In this document: positions 7,019 to 14,299 of the stretch, one piece after another | Layout: every line of letters starts with the position of its first letter | Position numbering within the stretch: the stretch's first letter is position 1 | Assembly: GCA_016783105.1 (NCBI GenBank) | Contig: JADHXF010000014.1 | Coordinates: 1 to 29,218, forward strand | Reading direction: 5' to 3' | DNA: 29,218 bases | Source: Dehalococcoidales bacterium | GTDB lineage: Bacteria > Chloroflexota > Dehalococcoidia > Dehalococcoidales > RBG-16-60-22 | Notes under the pieces: generated by a model | What the model saw: only the letters and a program-made list of their open reading frames with translations | Told to the model about the DNA's origin: nothing | The model's database searches: none | Made by a program: the position numbers and the translations under genes

Positions 7019-8869
7019 TTAATAGAGTACACGCACATCGCCCACGCGGCGGGTGATTTTATTCCCATCAAGATGCTCCATCAGAGCCTGCGCATACTTG
7101 CGACTGGTCTGGAACATGTCCCGCACTTCCGCCAGCGTTATCTGCCCCTGGGCCTTGATTCGAGAGGTCACCTTTCCCACCATTTCATCATAGGCTGACG
7201 CGGCAAAGACCACGTCATTGCTTACCTTCACCACCTGGCGTCGCTCAACGAGCAGGTTGAGCAGGTCAGGCTCGGGAATGAGGTCGCCGGGCGGGGCGTA
7301 AGGGCTCTCAGCAAGCGAACGAATAAAGGCATCCGTCTTCCCCTGCTGTGCCTGGGTCAACTTTATCTGGTGAGACGGCAACCGAACCACATTTCCCTCT
7401 TCAGCGATGATACCCTGTGCCGCCAGCTTCTGGAAGGCAGTGGCCGCATATGCTCCCAGTTTCAGCCTGCTCCCCAGCTCCACCTTTGGCATACCGGGGC
7501 GAGCCGGAAACTTACGGTGGTATTCCTGGAGAGCCGCCTTCGTTTTCTGGACGAGGCTTTCCCACCTCTGTATCGTCACCAGCAGGGAACGGTCGCCCTG
7601 TCCCAGAGCAACTACATTTCCCTGCTCGGTGAGGGAAACGACCGCGGCTCTTATATCGTCATCTTTCAGATTGAGCTCGGACATCAGCAGCGAGATTTCC
7701 AGGGGCTGTTTAGTTTCCACGAGCGCCAGCACCATCTCTTCAGCGGTTCCCGTCTCTTTAGCTTTGAGGTTCGCAATGACATCAGGGCGAAAGCGGCGGA
7801 GTCGCTTCGTCTGCGCCTCGATGATTCTACCGCCACCGAGGGTTTCCATCGGGGAGCGGACAATGAAATGGTCGCCGTTGACCACCGCTGCCGGCCGGTC
7901 AAGTTTTACCTGTGCCCACGTCGACTGTCCCGGTTTAAGTTCTTCTCCCTCCAGGAGACGGATTTTGGCCATTGCCTCCGCGGCTCCGGTGTGGAAACTG
8001 ACGGTGGCGCCGTGTTTTATGGGTCGGTTCAGATAGTCAAGCAGCTTCAGTTTCAGGGTCAGCAGCGTGGTGGGAGACAGCCATCCCGGCCTGGTCAGCA
8101 CATCACCGCGCTGCAGGCGGGAGGTATTGATGCCCACCAGGTTTGCCGCCACCCGGCTCCCCGGCGCGGCGGTGTCAATGCGTGTTTTATGTGTCTGCAG
8201 CCCGCGTAATCGCGACTTCAGGCCCGGGGGCACAATCTCCACCTCCTGCCCCACGGAAAGCGAGCCGTCAATCAATGTTCCCGTCACCACGGTGCCCGAC
8301 CCGGCCATGGTGAAAACGCGGTCGATGGCCAGTCTGGGTCTGCCCAGGTCGCGCCGCGGTTCTGCGGAACCCAATAGCCTGTCAATGGTCGCCACCAGGT
8401 CTGGCAGGCCTTCTCCGGTCAGCGCCGACACGGCAACCGCTGGTGCCCCGGACAGGGTTGTGGCGCTGATGAGCTCCTCTATCTCCATGAGGACCAGGCT
8501 CAACAGTTCTTCATCAACCAGGTCCTTTTTGGTGATGACGACGATTCCGTTCCGTATCTCCAGCAGGTCTAAAATCGCCAGGTGTTCCCTGGTCTGTGGC
8601 ATGATGCTCTCATTGGCAGCAATAATGAGCAGCGCCAGGTCAATACCGCCCACGCCGGCGAGCATGTTCCTGACGAATCGCTCGTGCCCGGGAACATCAA
8701 CGATGCCCACCTCGCGTCCGCTGGGCAGCTTAAGCCAGGCAAAGCCGAGGTCTATGGTCATGCCGCGCTCTTTTTCCTCGCGCAGCCGGTCGGGGTCGAT
8801 TCCGGTTAATGCCTGCACCAGAAGCGACTTGCCGTGGTCAATGTGGCCAGCGGTACCCAGGACATACAC
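7019..8869 (-). CDS. selB: selenocysteine-specific translation elongation factor SelB
   Basis: This 616-residue GTPase delivers Sec-tRNA(Sec) to UGA codons marked by a SECIS hairpin in the mRNA. The GTP-binding motifs are clear: GHIDHGKS (residues 8-15), DVPGH (58-62) and TKKD (113-116). EF-Tu-like domains II and III follow. The C-terminal half carries the winged-helix repeats that bind SECIS RNA in bacterial SelB, and the length fits the bacterial type. The start is GTG at 8867-8869 with GAAGGTG upstream. The selA stop lies only 15 bases before, so selA-selB form one operon. No tRNA-Sec gene, selD or selenoprotein gene is seen in this window, so the rest of the pathway must lie elsewhere. 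Confidence 0.96.
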   Translation of the reverse strand: MYVLGTAGHIDHGKSLLVQALTGIDPDRLREEKERGMTIDLGFAWLKLPSGREVGIVDVPGHERFVRNMLAGVGGIDLALLIIAANESIMPQTREHLAILDLLEIRNGIVVITKKDLVDEELLSLVLMEIEELISATTLSGAPAVAVSALTGEGLPDLVATIDRLLGSAEPRRDLGRPRLAIDRVFTMAGSGTVVTGTLIDGSLSVGQEVEIVPPGLKSRLRGLQTHKTRIDTAAPGSRVAANLVGINTSRLQRGDVLTRPGWLSPTTLLTLKLKLLDYLNRPIKHGATVSFHTGAAEAMAKIRLLEGEELKPGQSTWAQVKLDRPAAVVNGDHFIVRSPMETLGGGRIIEAQTKRLRRFRPDVIANLKAKETGTAEEMVLALVETKQPLEISLLMSELNLKDDDIRAAVVSLTEQGNVVALGQGDRSLLVTIQRWESLVQKTKAALQEYHRKFPARPGMPKVELGSRLKLGAYAATAFQKLAAQGIIAEEGNVVRLPSHQIKLTQAQQGKTDAFIRSLAESPYAPPGDLIPEPDLLNLLVERRQVVKVSNDVVFAASAYDEMVGKVTSRIKAQGQITLAEVRDMFQTSRKYAQALMEHLDGNKITRRVGDVRVLY

Positions 8870-8884
8870 CTAAAACACCTTCAA

Positions 8885-10270
8885 TCACGAAGTGACATGC
8901 AATTCAGAAGCCAGATTACGCAGTGCTTTCAATACCGTTTTATCCTCTTCGGGAAGCACCGAGCGCGGGTCGAGAAGCAGTATATCGTCGGCAATCCGCC
9001 CCACCACCGGCGTTTCCTGCCCGCGCAGCCTGCGAGCCGCCCGCTGCGCCAGATTGCGGTCTTTCCCGTCGCCAATGGCGACCAGTTTCGTGGGCAGCGT
9101 TCCCCCGGGCAGGCTGCCACCGCCGACCATCGTCTCACCATCAACCACGCAGGCCATATTGTCGAGCGTCTTTGCCCATTCCCCCGCCCTTTTTTCAATG
9201 TCTTTTACCGGCGCGGCAATCATCCTCCACACCGGGATTTTATCAGCCGCTTCACCCTTCAAGTAATGGAGCAGCGTGGCTGCCAGGCCGGCGAGCCGTA
9301 TCTTGTCAATGCGCACCGCCCGGGCCAGCGGGTGTCTTCGCAGCCTGTCCATAAGCTGTTTCCGGCCAACGATGATGCCCGCCTGCGGCCCTCCCACCAG
9401 CTTGTCGCCGGAAAAGAAGGCCAGCCCGACGCCGAGTGCTACACTTTGCTGCACCATCGGCTCCGGAGCCAACCCGAACGCAGTCGTATCCAGAAAACAA
9501 CCACTGCCCAGGTCATCGAGGACAGGTATATGGTAACGCTCAGCCAGCGTCATCATTTCTTCGAGTGCCACTTCGCTGGTGAACCCCACGAGCTGGAAGT
9601 TGCTGGAATGAACCCGCATCAGGGCTGCCGTTCGCTGATTTATCGCCTGCTCGTAATCGCTGATATAGGTGCAGTTGGTCGTCCCGACCTCCACCAGTTT
9701 GGCGCCGCTCTGCCGCATCACATCGGGAATGCGAAAGCCGCCCCCGATTTCCACCGCCTGACCCCGGGAGACGATTACTTCCTTTCTTCTCGCCAGTGCC
9801 ATCAACCCCAGCAGCACCCCTGACGCATTATTGTTCACCACCAGCGCCGCCTCAGCCCCGGTGAGTTCGCCTAAAAGCGCCTCGACGTGTACCTGCCGCG
9901 AGCCCCGTGCACCGCTCTCCAGGTTAAACTCCAGATTTGAATAACCCCGGGCCACGGCATCCATGGCCGCGGTTGTTTCCGAGCTCAGCGGGGCACGGCC
10001 TAGATTGGTATGCAGAATGACGCCGGTGGCATTGACCACCGGTCGCAGGCTGGGTATCTCCAGCGCCTTCACCTGATTAAATACCGCATCAGCGATTCCG
10101 GCCGGCGAGGAAACCTTTTTTCCGGCGGCGATGGCGACTCGCTCCCGCTCCAGATGCTGTCGTATCAATTTTACGAGCCGGTCATGGGGATAGGTCTCCA
10201 CGAGCGACTTTAACCGTTCGTCGGCCAGAACCCTGTCCACGCTGGGTATTTTACGGAATTTGCTTTCCAC
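8885..10270 (-). CDS. selA: L-seryl-tRNA(Sec) selenium transferase SelA
   Basis: This 461-residue PLP enzyme converts Ser-tRNA(Sec) to Sec-tRNA(Sec) using selenophosphate. The N-terminal 'FRKIPSVDR' block is the SelA signature. 'NATGVILHTNLGRAPL' follows near residue 80. The PLP lysine is Lys290 in 'SGDKLVGGPQAG', close to its place in the E. coli enzyme. Full family length. The start is taken as GTG at 10268-10270, with AGGGAG very close upstream; this spacing is tight, so a slightly different start is possible. It is the first gene of the selA-selB operon and is divergent from the HesA/ThiF gene across about 160 bases. Confidence 0.96.
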   Translation of the reverse strand: MESKFRKIPSVDRVLADERLKSLVETYPHDRLVKLIRQHLERERVAIAAGKKVSSPAGIADAVFNQVKALEIPSLRPVVNATGVILHTNLGRAPLSSETTAAMDAVARGYSNLEFNLESGARGSRQVHVEALLGELTGAEAALVVNNNASGVLLGLMALARRKEVIVSRGQAVEIGGGFRIPDVMRQSGAKLVEVGTTNCTYISDYEQAINQRTAALMRVHSSNFQLVGFTSEVALEEMMTLAERYHIPVLDDLGSGCFLDTTAFGLAPEPMVQQSVALGVGLAFFSGDKLVGGPQAGIIVGRKQLMDRLRRHPLARAVRIDKIRLAGLAATLLHYLKGEAADKIPVWRMIAAPVKDIEKRAGEWAKTLDNMACVVDGETMVGGGSLPGGTLPTKLVAIGDGKDRNLAQRAARRLRGQETPVVGRIADDILLLDPRSVLPEEDKTVLKALRNLASELHVTS

Positions 10271-10348
10271 GCTCCCTATTTTACACGATGGCGGTGGACA
10301 CTTCTAGTATGAGCCGCACATCGGTCATGACGAAAAACCTCTACTATC

Positions 10349-10377
10349 TTTAACTGCCTCCAGTTTGCTGCTAAAAT
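10349..10377 (+). promoter_or_regulatory. possible sigma-70 promoter for the HesA/ThiF gene
   Basis: TTTAAC (10349-10354), 17 bases, TAAAAT (10372-10377) in the divergent selA / HesA-ThiF spacer. The match is moderate. The gene itself has a strong AAAGGAG ribosome binding site further down. Confidence 0.4.
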
Positions 10378-10431
10378 GGACAGTGCTGCTAGCCGTCGCA
10401 GGATGGTCTTACCTGGAAAAGGAGAGACAAA

Positions 10432-11184
10432 ATGTTAACTGAAGATGAACTGACAAGGTATGACCGGCAGATTATGCTGAAGGGCATAGGCAGGAAAGGG
10501 CAGGAGAAGCTGAAAAAGGCCAGGGTCTTCGTTGCCGGTGCCGGCGGGCTGGGTTCTCCCATTTCCATTTATCTGGCTGCCGCCGGGGTCGGCACTATAC
10601 GGCTGGCCGACCACGACACCATCGAGATGAGCAACCTGAACCGGCAAATTCTGTACGGTGACGGAGACATAGGTAAAAGAAAAATCGACTCCGCGGTTAA
10701 AAAGCTGCAAAACCTGAATAAAGATATTACCGTCGAAGCCGTTGCCGAGACGATAACCGAGGAAAATGTTTCCCGGCTGGTCGGCGATTGCGACCTCATC
10801 GTCGACGCCATGGACAACCTGCCCACCAGGTACGTATTGAACCGGGCAGCCATCGAAAAAAATATTCCCTTTTTCCACGGGGCGGTGTACGGCTTTGAGG
10901 GGCGGGCGACGACAATAATACCCGGCAAGACCGCCTGCCTGTGGTGCATCTATCAGGGACGCGTTACCGAGGGGAGATTCCCCGTCATCGGGGTGGCACC
11001 GGCGGTTATCGGCTGCCTCCAGGCAACCGAGGTCATCAAGTACATTACCGGAATCGGGGAACTCCTGACCGACCAGCTACTGATATATGATGGGCTCAAC
11101 CTCGAGTTTACCAAGCTGGAAGTGAAACGGGACCCGCATTGCCAGCACTGCGGTCATTTGCAGCAGGATAGAGGACAGAGATAG
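10432..11184 (+). CDS. HesA/MoeB/ThiF-family adenylyltransferase (E1-like)
   Basis: This 250-residue E1-like enzyme has the ATP-binding motif GAGGLG (residues 36-41), 'LNRQ' and 'DAMDN' motifs, and two CxxC pairs ('CLWC' and 'CQHC') that hold the structural zinc. Family members adenylate the C-terminal Gly-Gly of small sulfur-carrier proteins (ThiS, MoaD or relatives). In MoeB and ThiF a catalytic Cys lies in the loop after the first CxxC; here that loop is shortened ('YQGRVTEGRFPVIG') and has no Cys. A Cys-less subgroup of this family exists, so it may only adenylate. No carrier protein is encoded next to it. It lies just upstream of the sulfur operon, on the same strand, separated by a lipoprotein gene. 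ThiF itself is possible but not proven. Confidence 0.88.
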   Translation: MLTEDELTRYDRQIMLKGIGRKGQEKLKKARVFVAGAGGLGSPISIYLAAAGVGTIRLADHDTIEMSNLNRQILYGDGDIGKRKIDSAVKKLQNLNKDITVEAVAETITEENVSRLVGDCDLIVDAMDNLPTRYVLNRAAIEKNIPFFHGAVYGFEGRATTIIPGKTACLWCIYQGRVTEGRFPVIGVAPAVIGCLQATEVIKYITGIGELLTDQLLIYDGLNLEFTKLEVKRDPHCQHCGHLQQDRGQR

Positions 11185-11366
11185 TAGAGAAGATAAGATT
11201 CAAGGCAATCGAGATACCGAAGGTTTTGTTTGTATTTGGTTGGTAGCTTCTCCATGATACGGGCAACGTGAATATCTGAATTGCAATTCTTGGGCGCTGG
11301 TATTATCATAAAGAACCTAAAGACTTGCCTAAAAATGATGCCAAGATAAGAACAGGTGAGAATGTA
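11185..11366 (+). promoter_or_regulatory. promoter and palindrome upstream of the lipoprotein gene
   Basis: TTGCAA (11281-11286), 17 bases, TATCAT (11304-11309) form a good sigma-70 type promoter. The perfect 12-base palindrome GAATTGCAATTC (11278-11289) covers the -35 box and could be an operator. The rest of this spacer is A+T-rich and shows no gene. Confidence 0.5.
11349..11365 (+). repeat. 17-base direct repeat, left copy
   Basis: AGAACAGGTGAGAATGT here is repeated exactly at 11809-11825, 460 bases away, so the pair brackets the lipoprotein gene. The left copy includes that gene's ribosome binding site (AGGTGAG). Confidence 0.85.
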
Positions 11367-11801
11367 ATGAAAAAACTATTGTTAGCTATGAATTTAGTTT
11401 TAGCTTTAGTACTTATAGGATGTAGCGAGGCGTCCTCCATAATATCATCTTCAGTGGGGCAAGTAACGGATATGCATACCACTTATCCTGTAGGTACGGC
11501 ATTGGCTATAGAAATAACCCCCAACAAAAGTGCTGAAGCTGGTAAATATTATATTGTGGAAGTGTCATATCTGAAAAAAGGCAGGTGCCGCACAGCAGTA
11601 AGTTGGACAGAACTAGAAATAGAATTGGCAAAGCCGAAGAACTTATATATACCGTTAAGCAAGGGAGAAGCAAGTACATTATCTAGGGAGGATTATACAG
11701 CATTGCGCAAGGTATTTGGCGTAACAATAGATTCTAAACCTGTAGATGCTGAAACGATAGAGGAATTTCAGAAGCAGGGGATTATAGTGATATATCGTTG
11801 A
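11367..11801 (+). CDS. small predicted lipoprotein, unknown function
   Basis: This 144-residue protein begins with a basic 'MKK', a hydrophobic stretch and the lipobox LIGC (residues 16-19), so Cys19 should be lipidated and the protein held on the outer face of the membrane. The mature part is small and mixed alpha/beta with a Tyr-rich middle; no domain is recognised. I chose the ATG at 11367 because AGGTGAG lies just upstream and the signal peptide begins there; a longer frame from 11325 is not needed. The gene is visibly A+T-richer than its neighbours and has a 17-base exact direct repeat on each side, which together suggest a late arrival or a local duplication. Confidence 0.68.
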   Translation: MKKLLLAMNLVLALVLIGCSEASSIISSSVGQVTDMHTTYPVGTALAIEITPNKSAEAGKYYIVEVSYLKKGRCRTAVSWTELEIELAKPKNLYIPLSKGEASTLSREDYTALRKVFGVTIDSKPVDAETIEEFQKQGIIVIYR

Positions 11802-11808
11802 ATGGAAT

Positions 11809-11825
11809 AGAACAGGTGAGAATGT
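11809..11825 (+). repeat. 17-base direct repeat, right copy
   Basis: An exact copy of 11349-11365. It is followed three bases later by an ATG whose frame stops after three codons, as if a second copy of the leader had lost its gene. Confidence 0.85.
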
Positions 11826-11937
11826 GAAATGTTGCGATAAAGAGCATCACCTTGCATTATTTCCCATTCTTAGAGAGTGGGAAGTCCCCTTTATTATTAC
11901 ACCAACCATCTGCAAATAAAACCATACCGAAGCCGGA

Positions 11938-11966
11938 TTGCATTTTAAAATAGCTTGTGGTATATT
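11938..11966 (+). promoter_or_regulatory. sigma-70 type promoter of the riboswitch-cysE operon
   Basis: TTGCAT (11938-11943), 17 bases, TATATT (11961-11966). Transcription would start near 11973, about 16 bases before the riboswitch aptamer. A weak hairpin (11863-11881), possibly the end of the preceding transcript, lies upstream. Confidence 0.7.
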
Positions 11967-11988
11967 CATCACTAACTGATCAATATGG

Positions 11989-12071
11989 CCGCTAGGGGTG
12001 CTTAAAAGCTGAGAGGCAATTGGTGCCAACCCTGTGGACCTGACCTCGGTAATGCGAGCGTAGGGAAGCGG
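11989..12071 (+). ncRNA. TPP (THI-box) riboswitch aptamer
   Basis: All conserved parts of the thiamine pyrophosphate aptamer are present in order. P1 is CCGCT (11989-11993) with AGCGG (12067-12071). The P2 5' strand holds GGGGTGC (11995-12001) and pairs with ACCC (12029-12032). A short P3 is GCTT/AAGC, followed by the pyrimidine-sensing CTGAGA (12009-12014). An optional P3a hairpin is GGCA/TGCC. The second arm has ACCTGA, a CTCG/CGAG stem around GTAATG, and the pyrophosphate-sensing GCGTAGGGAA (12058-12067). It sits in sense orientation between a promoter and a terminator, directly ahead of cysE, and therefore should make cysE-operon transcription respond to TPP. The family is recognised from its known consensus; the link to cysE is read from position. 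Confidence 0.93.
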
Positions 12072-12082
12072 AAGTAGCTTGG

Positions 12083-12127
12083 ACCAAGGGTCTTGAAGTA
12101 GCCGCTTAAGCCCTTGGTTTTTGTTTT
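12083..12127 (+). terminator. riboswitch-controlled Rho-independent terminator
   Basis: ACCAAGGG (12083-12090) pairs with CCCTTGGT (12111-12118). The stem extends by CTT/AAG past a one-base bulge, and TTTTTGTTTT (12118-12127) follows. The loop contains CCGCTT (12102-12107), a copy of the aptamer's 5' P1 strand, which can pair with AAGCGG at 12066-12071. That pairing crosses the terminator stem, so the two should be mutually exclusive: TPP bound gives P1 plus terminator (off), TPP free gives antiterminator (on). Confidence 0.88.
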
Positions 12128-12140
12128 GTGAGCGTAACTT

Positions 12141-12854
12141 ATGTTTAAGACAATAAGGGAGGACATTCAAACCGTATTCGCCAAAGACCCGGCGGCAAGG
12201 AGCACTCTGGAGGTTCTTTCCTGCTATCCGGGCCTTCATGCCCTGTGGCTGCACCGCGTGGCACACTTTCTGTGGCAGCACAAGCTCCGCCTGCTGTCGC
12301 GTTTCATCTCACACTGCAGCCGTTTTTTCACCGGCATTGAAATTCACCCCGGAGCCGGAATCGGCCGCAGGTTCTTCATCGACCATGGCGCCGGGGTTGT
12401 CATCGGCGAAACGTCTGATATCGGCGACGATGTCCTGCTGTACCAGGGAGTGGTACTCGGCGGCACGACCACCGAGAAAAAGAAGCGCCACCCCACGGTG
12501 GGCAACAATGTCGTCATCGGCGCTGGCGCGATTGCGCTGGGCCCTATAACCATCGGCGATGATGCCCGCATCGGTTCCGGTTCGGTGGTCATCAAGTCAG
12601 TACCGCCCGGAGTCACCGTGGTGGGCGTTCCGGGGCGGTCAGTGGAAGACCGCCACAAGCCTATACTGGAACTGGACCACGGGCAATTGCCCGACCCGAT
12701 TGCGGAAGCCATCAGGCTGGTACTGAAAGAACAGGACAAGCTTGAGGAAAGGCTGAGCAAACTGGAAAAACAATGCGGCGTCCGCGCTCCCGGTAATGAA
12801 CTGGAGAAGCTGAGAAAGCGGATGGAGCAGGAACTGGAAGAAAAAGAGGAGTGA
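12141..12854 (+). CDS. cysE: serine O-acetyltransferase
   Basis: This 237-residue enzyme makes O-acetylserine from serine and acetyl-CoA, the committed step of cysteine synthesis. A helical N-terminal part (residues 1-65) precedes a left-handed beta-helix of hexapeptide repeats (about 68-172), with '[11 protein letters not shown]', '[12 protein letters not shown]' and 'YQGVVLGGT' as in CysE/EpsC proteins. His77 and the nearby Asp-His pair are the expected catalytic residues. A charged helical tail follows. ATG at 12141 is 13 bases after the terminator T-tract, with only a weak GAG ribosome site. It is the first gene of a seven-gene run and lies directly under the TPP riboswitch. No cysK is in the window. 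Confidence 0.95.
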   Translation: MFKTIREDIQTVFAKDPAARSTLEVLSCYPGLHALWLHRVAHFLWQHKLRLLSRFISHCSRFFTGIEIHPGAGIGRRFFIDHGAGVVIGETSDIGDDVLLYQGVVLGGTTTEKKKRHPTVGNNVVIGAGAIALGPITIGDDARIGSGSVVIKSVPPGVTVVGVPGRSVEDRHKPILELDHGQLPDPIAEAIRLVLKEQDKLEERLSKLEKQCGVRAPGNELEKLRKRMEQELEEKEE

Positions 12855-12855
12855 G

Positions 12856-13089
12856 ATGAGCAAGCGGCGCGTCACGTTTACCTTCAACGAGGAGCAGATA
12901 CGGGACCCCATCATCCATAACCTGGGGCAGCAGTTCAACCTGATTACCAATATCCACCGTGCTGACCTCTCCGAAGATGCGGGCTGGATTGTACTCGAGC
13001 TGGAGGGTGACGAAAATGACATTGAACAGGGCATTGCCTGGGCCACCAGCAAGGGGGTACGCATTGACCCGGTAGATGGTGACAGTTAG
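12856..13089 (+). CDS. NIL-domain protein
   Basis: This 77-residue protein is a single NIL domain, an ACT-like ferredoxin fold: '[35 protein letters not shown]' matches the strand-helix-strand start, with later '[10 protein letters not shown]' and '[18 protein letters not shown]'. NIL domains are found at the end of methionine importer ATPases (MetN) and fused to ferredoxins in sulfur metabolism, where they are thought to sense or bind a small ligand. It starts one base after the cysE stop and is therefore translationally linked. A role in sensing a sulfur amino acid or in sulfur transfer is inferred from context. Confidence 0.85.
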   Translation: MSKRRVTFTFNEEQIRDPIIHNLGQQFNLITNIHRADLSEDAGWIVLELEGDENDIEQGIAWATSKGVRIDPVDGDS

Positions 13090-13099
13090 GAGCAATAAT

Positions 13100-14266
13100 A
13101 TGAAGCGAATCTATCTTGACTATGCCGCCACCACACCAACCCACCCCGACGTTGTCAAAGCGATGCTTCCCCACTTCTCCGATTCGTTCGGTAACCCTTC
13201 CAGTATCTATGCCTGCGGACAGGATGCAAAAGAAGCCATTGAGGGAGCCAGGGCCAGCGTGGCCGCGCTCATCGGTGCCCACGAGGACGAAATCGTCTTC
13301 ACCAGCGGTGGTACCGAGGCGGACAATGCCGCGCTCAAAGGCGTGGCTTATGCCAATTCGGGCAGAGGCAACCATATCATCACCTCTGCCATCGAGCACC
13401 ACGCCATTCTGGAAACCGGCCACTATCTGGAAACGCAGGGTTTTGAGGTTACAATTCTACCGGTGGATAAGTACGGTATGGTTGACCCTGATGACGTCCG
13501 CCGGGCGATTACCGATAAAACAATCATCGTTTCCATTATGAACGCCAACAACGAGATCGGTACCATCCAGCCAATCGCTGAAATTGCCAGAGTCACCAGA
13601 GACGCCGGCGTTTATCTGCACACCGATGCCGTGCAGACGGTGGGGCGTATCCCCTTCAGCGTGGATGGGCTCGGCGTTGACCTGCTCTCCATGTCCGCCC
13701 ACAAGCTGTACGGTCCCAAGGGAGTCGGAGTTCTCTACGTAAGAAAAGGCACCAAGCTCGTATCTTTCATGCACGGTGGTGAGCAGGAATCTGGACGGAG
13801 GGCCAGCACCCACAATGTTCCCGGCATTGTCGGCCTGGGAAAGGCGGCCCAGATTGCGCAACGGGAGATGGATGAAGAAGCGGAACGGGTAACCCGCCTC
13901 CGTGATAAATTAATCAATGGTATTCTGGAGAACCTGGACCATGCCCGACTCAATGGCCATCCCCGGGTGCGGCTACCCAATAACGTAAACGTGAGCATCT
14001 CATACGCCGAGGGGGAGGCGATGTGCCTGAACCTTGACCGGGAAGGCATCTGCTGTTCGACGGGTTCCGCCTGCAGCTCCGCTGCCACCGAACCATCGCA
14101 CGTCCTGCTGGCACTGGGCCTCGACCCGCTACAGGCCCACAGCTCCCTGAGGTTCAGCCTGGGCAAGTGGACCACGGAAGAAGAAATTGACCGGGTGCTG
14201 GACGTGTTGCCCCGTATTGTGGGCAAGCTGAGAGCCATGTCGCCACTGCTGAAGAGTCATCACTAA
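13100..14266 (+). CDS. iscS: cysteine desulfurase (NifS/IscS family)
   Basis: This 388-residue PLP enzyme removes sulfur from cysteine as a protein persulfide. It starts '[13 protein letters not shown]', the family signature. PLP-binding Lys202 lies in '[10 protein letters not shown]' and the catalytic Cys325 in 'STGSACSS', matching IscS positions closely. I chose the ATG at 13100 with AGGAG upstream; the longer frame from 13076 overlaps the NIL gene. Downstream users of its sulfur are right beside it: mnmA (tRNA thiolation), a MOSC protein (possible sulfur carrier to metal cofactors) and nadA (Fe-S enzyme). The same type of enzyme supplies the thiazole sulfur of thiamine, which fits the TPP riboswitch ahead of the operon. 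No iscU is adjacent. The symbol could equally be nifS. Confidence 0.95.
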   Translation: MKRIYLDYAATTPTHPDVVKAMLPHFSDSFGNPSSIYACGQDAKEAIEGARASVAALIGAHEDEIVFTSGGTEADNAALKGVAYANSGRGNHIITSAIEHHAILETGHYLETQGFEVTILPVDKYGMVDPDDVRRAITDKTIIVSIMNANNEIGTIQPIAEIARVTRDAGVYLHTDAVQTVGRIPFSVDGLGVDLLSMSAHKLYGPKGVGVLYVRKGTKLVSFMHGGEQESGRRASTHNVPGIVGLGKAAQIAQREMDEEAERVTRLRDKLINGILENLDHARLNGHPRVRLPNNVNVSISYAEGEAMCLNLDREGICCSTGSACSSAATEPSHVLLALGLDPLQAHSSLRFSLGKWTTEEEIDRVLDVLPRIVGKLRAMSPLLKSHH

Positions 14267-14299
14267 CTTTCCCGATAATTTTTTGTCAGGTAACAAGCC

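Noticed and set aside
7370..8209. Long plus-strand frames opposite selB, and similar ones opposite selA, tgt, the aminotransferase and clpC
   Set aside because: All lie inside strongly recognised genes on the other strand, are rich in Arg, His and Ser, and lack ribosome sites. They are frames kept open by G+C-rich codon use.
10271..10431. tRNA-Sec gene in the spacer upstream of selA
   Set aside because: No long acceptor stem, no UCA anticodon loop and no T-loop consensus can be found there.
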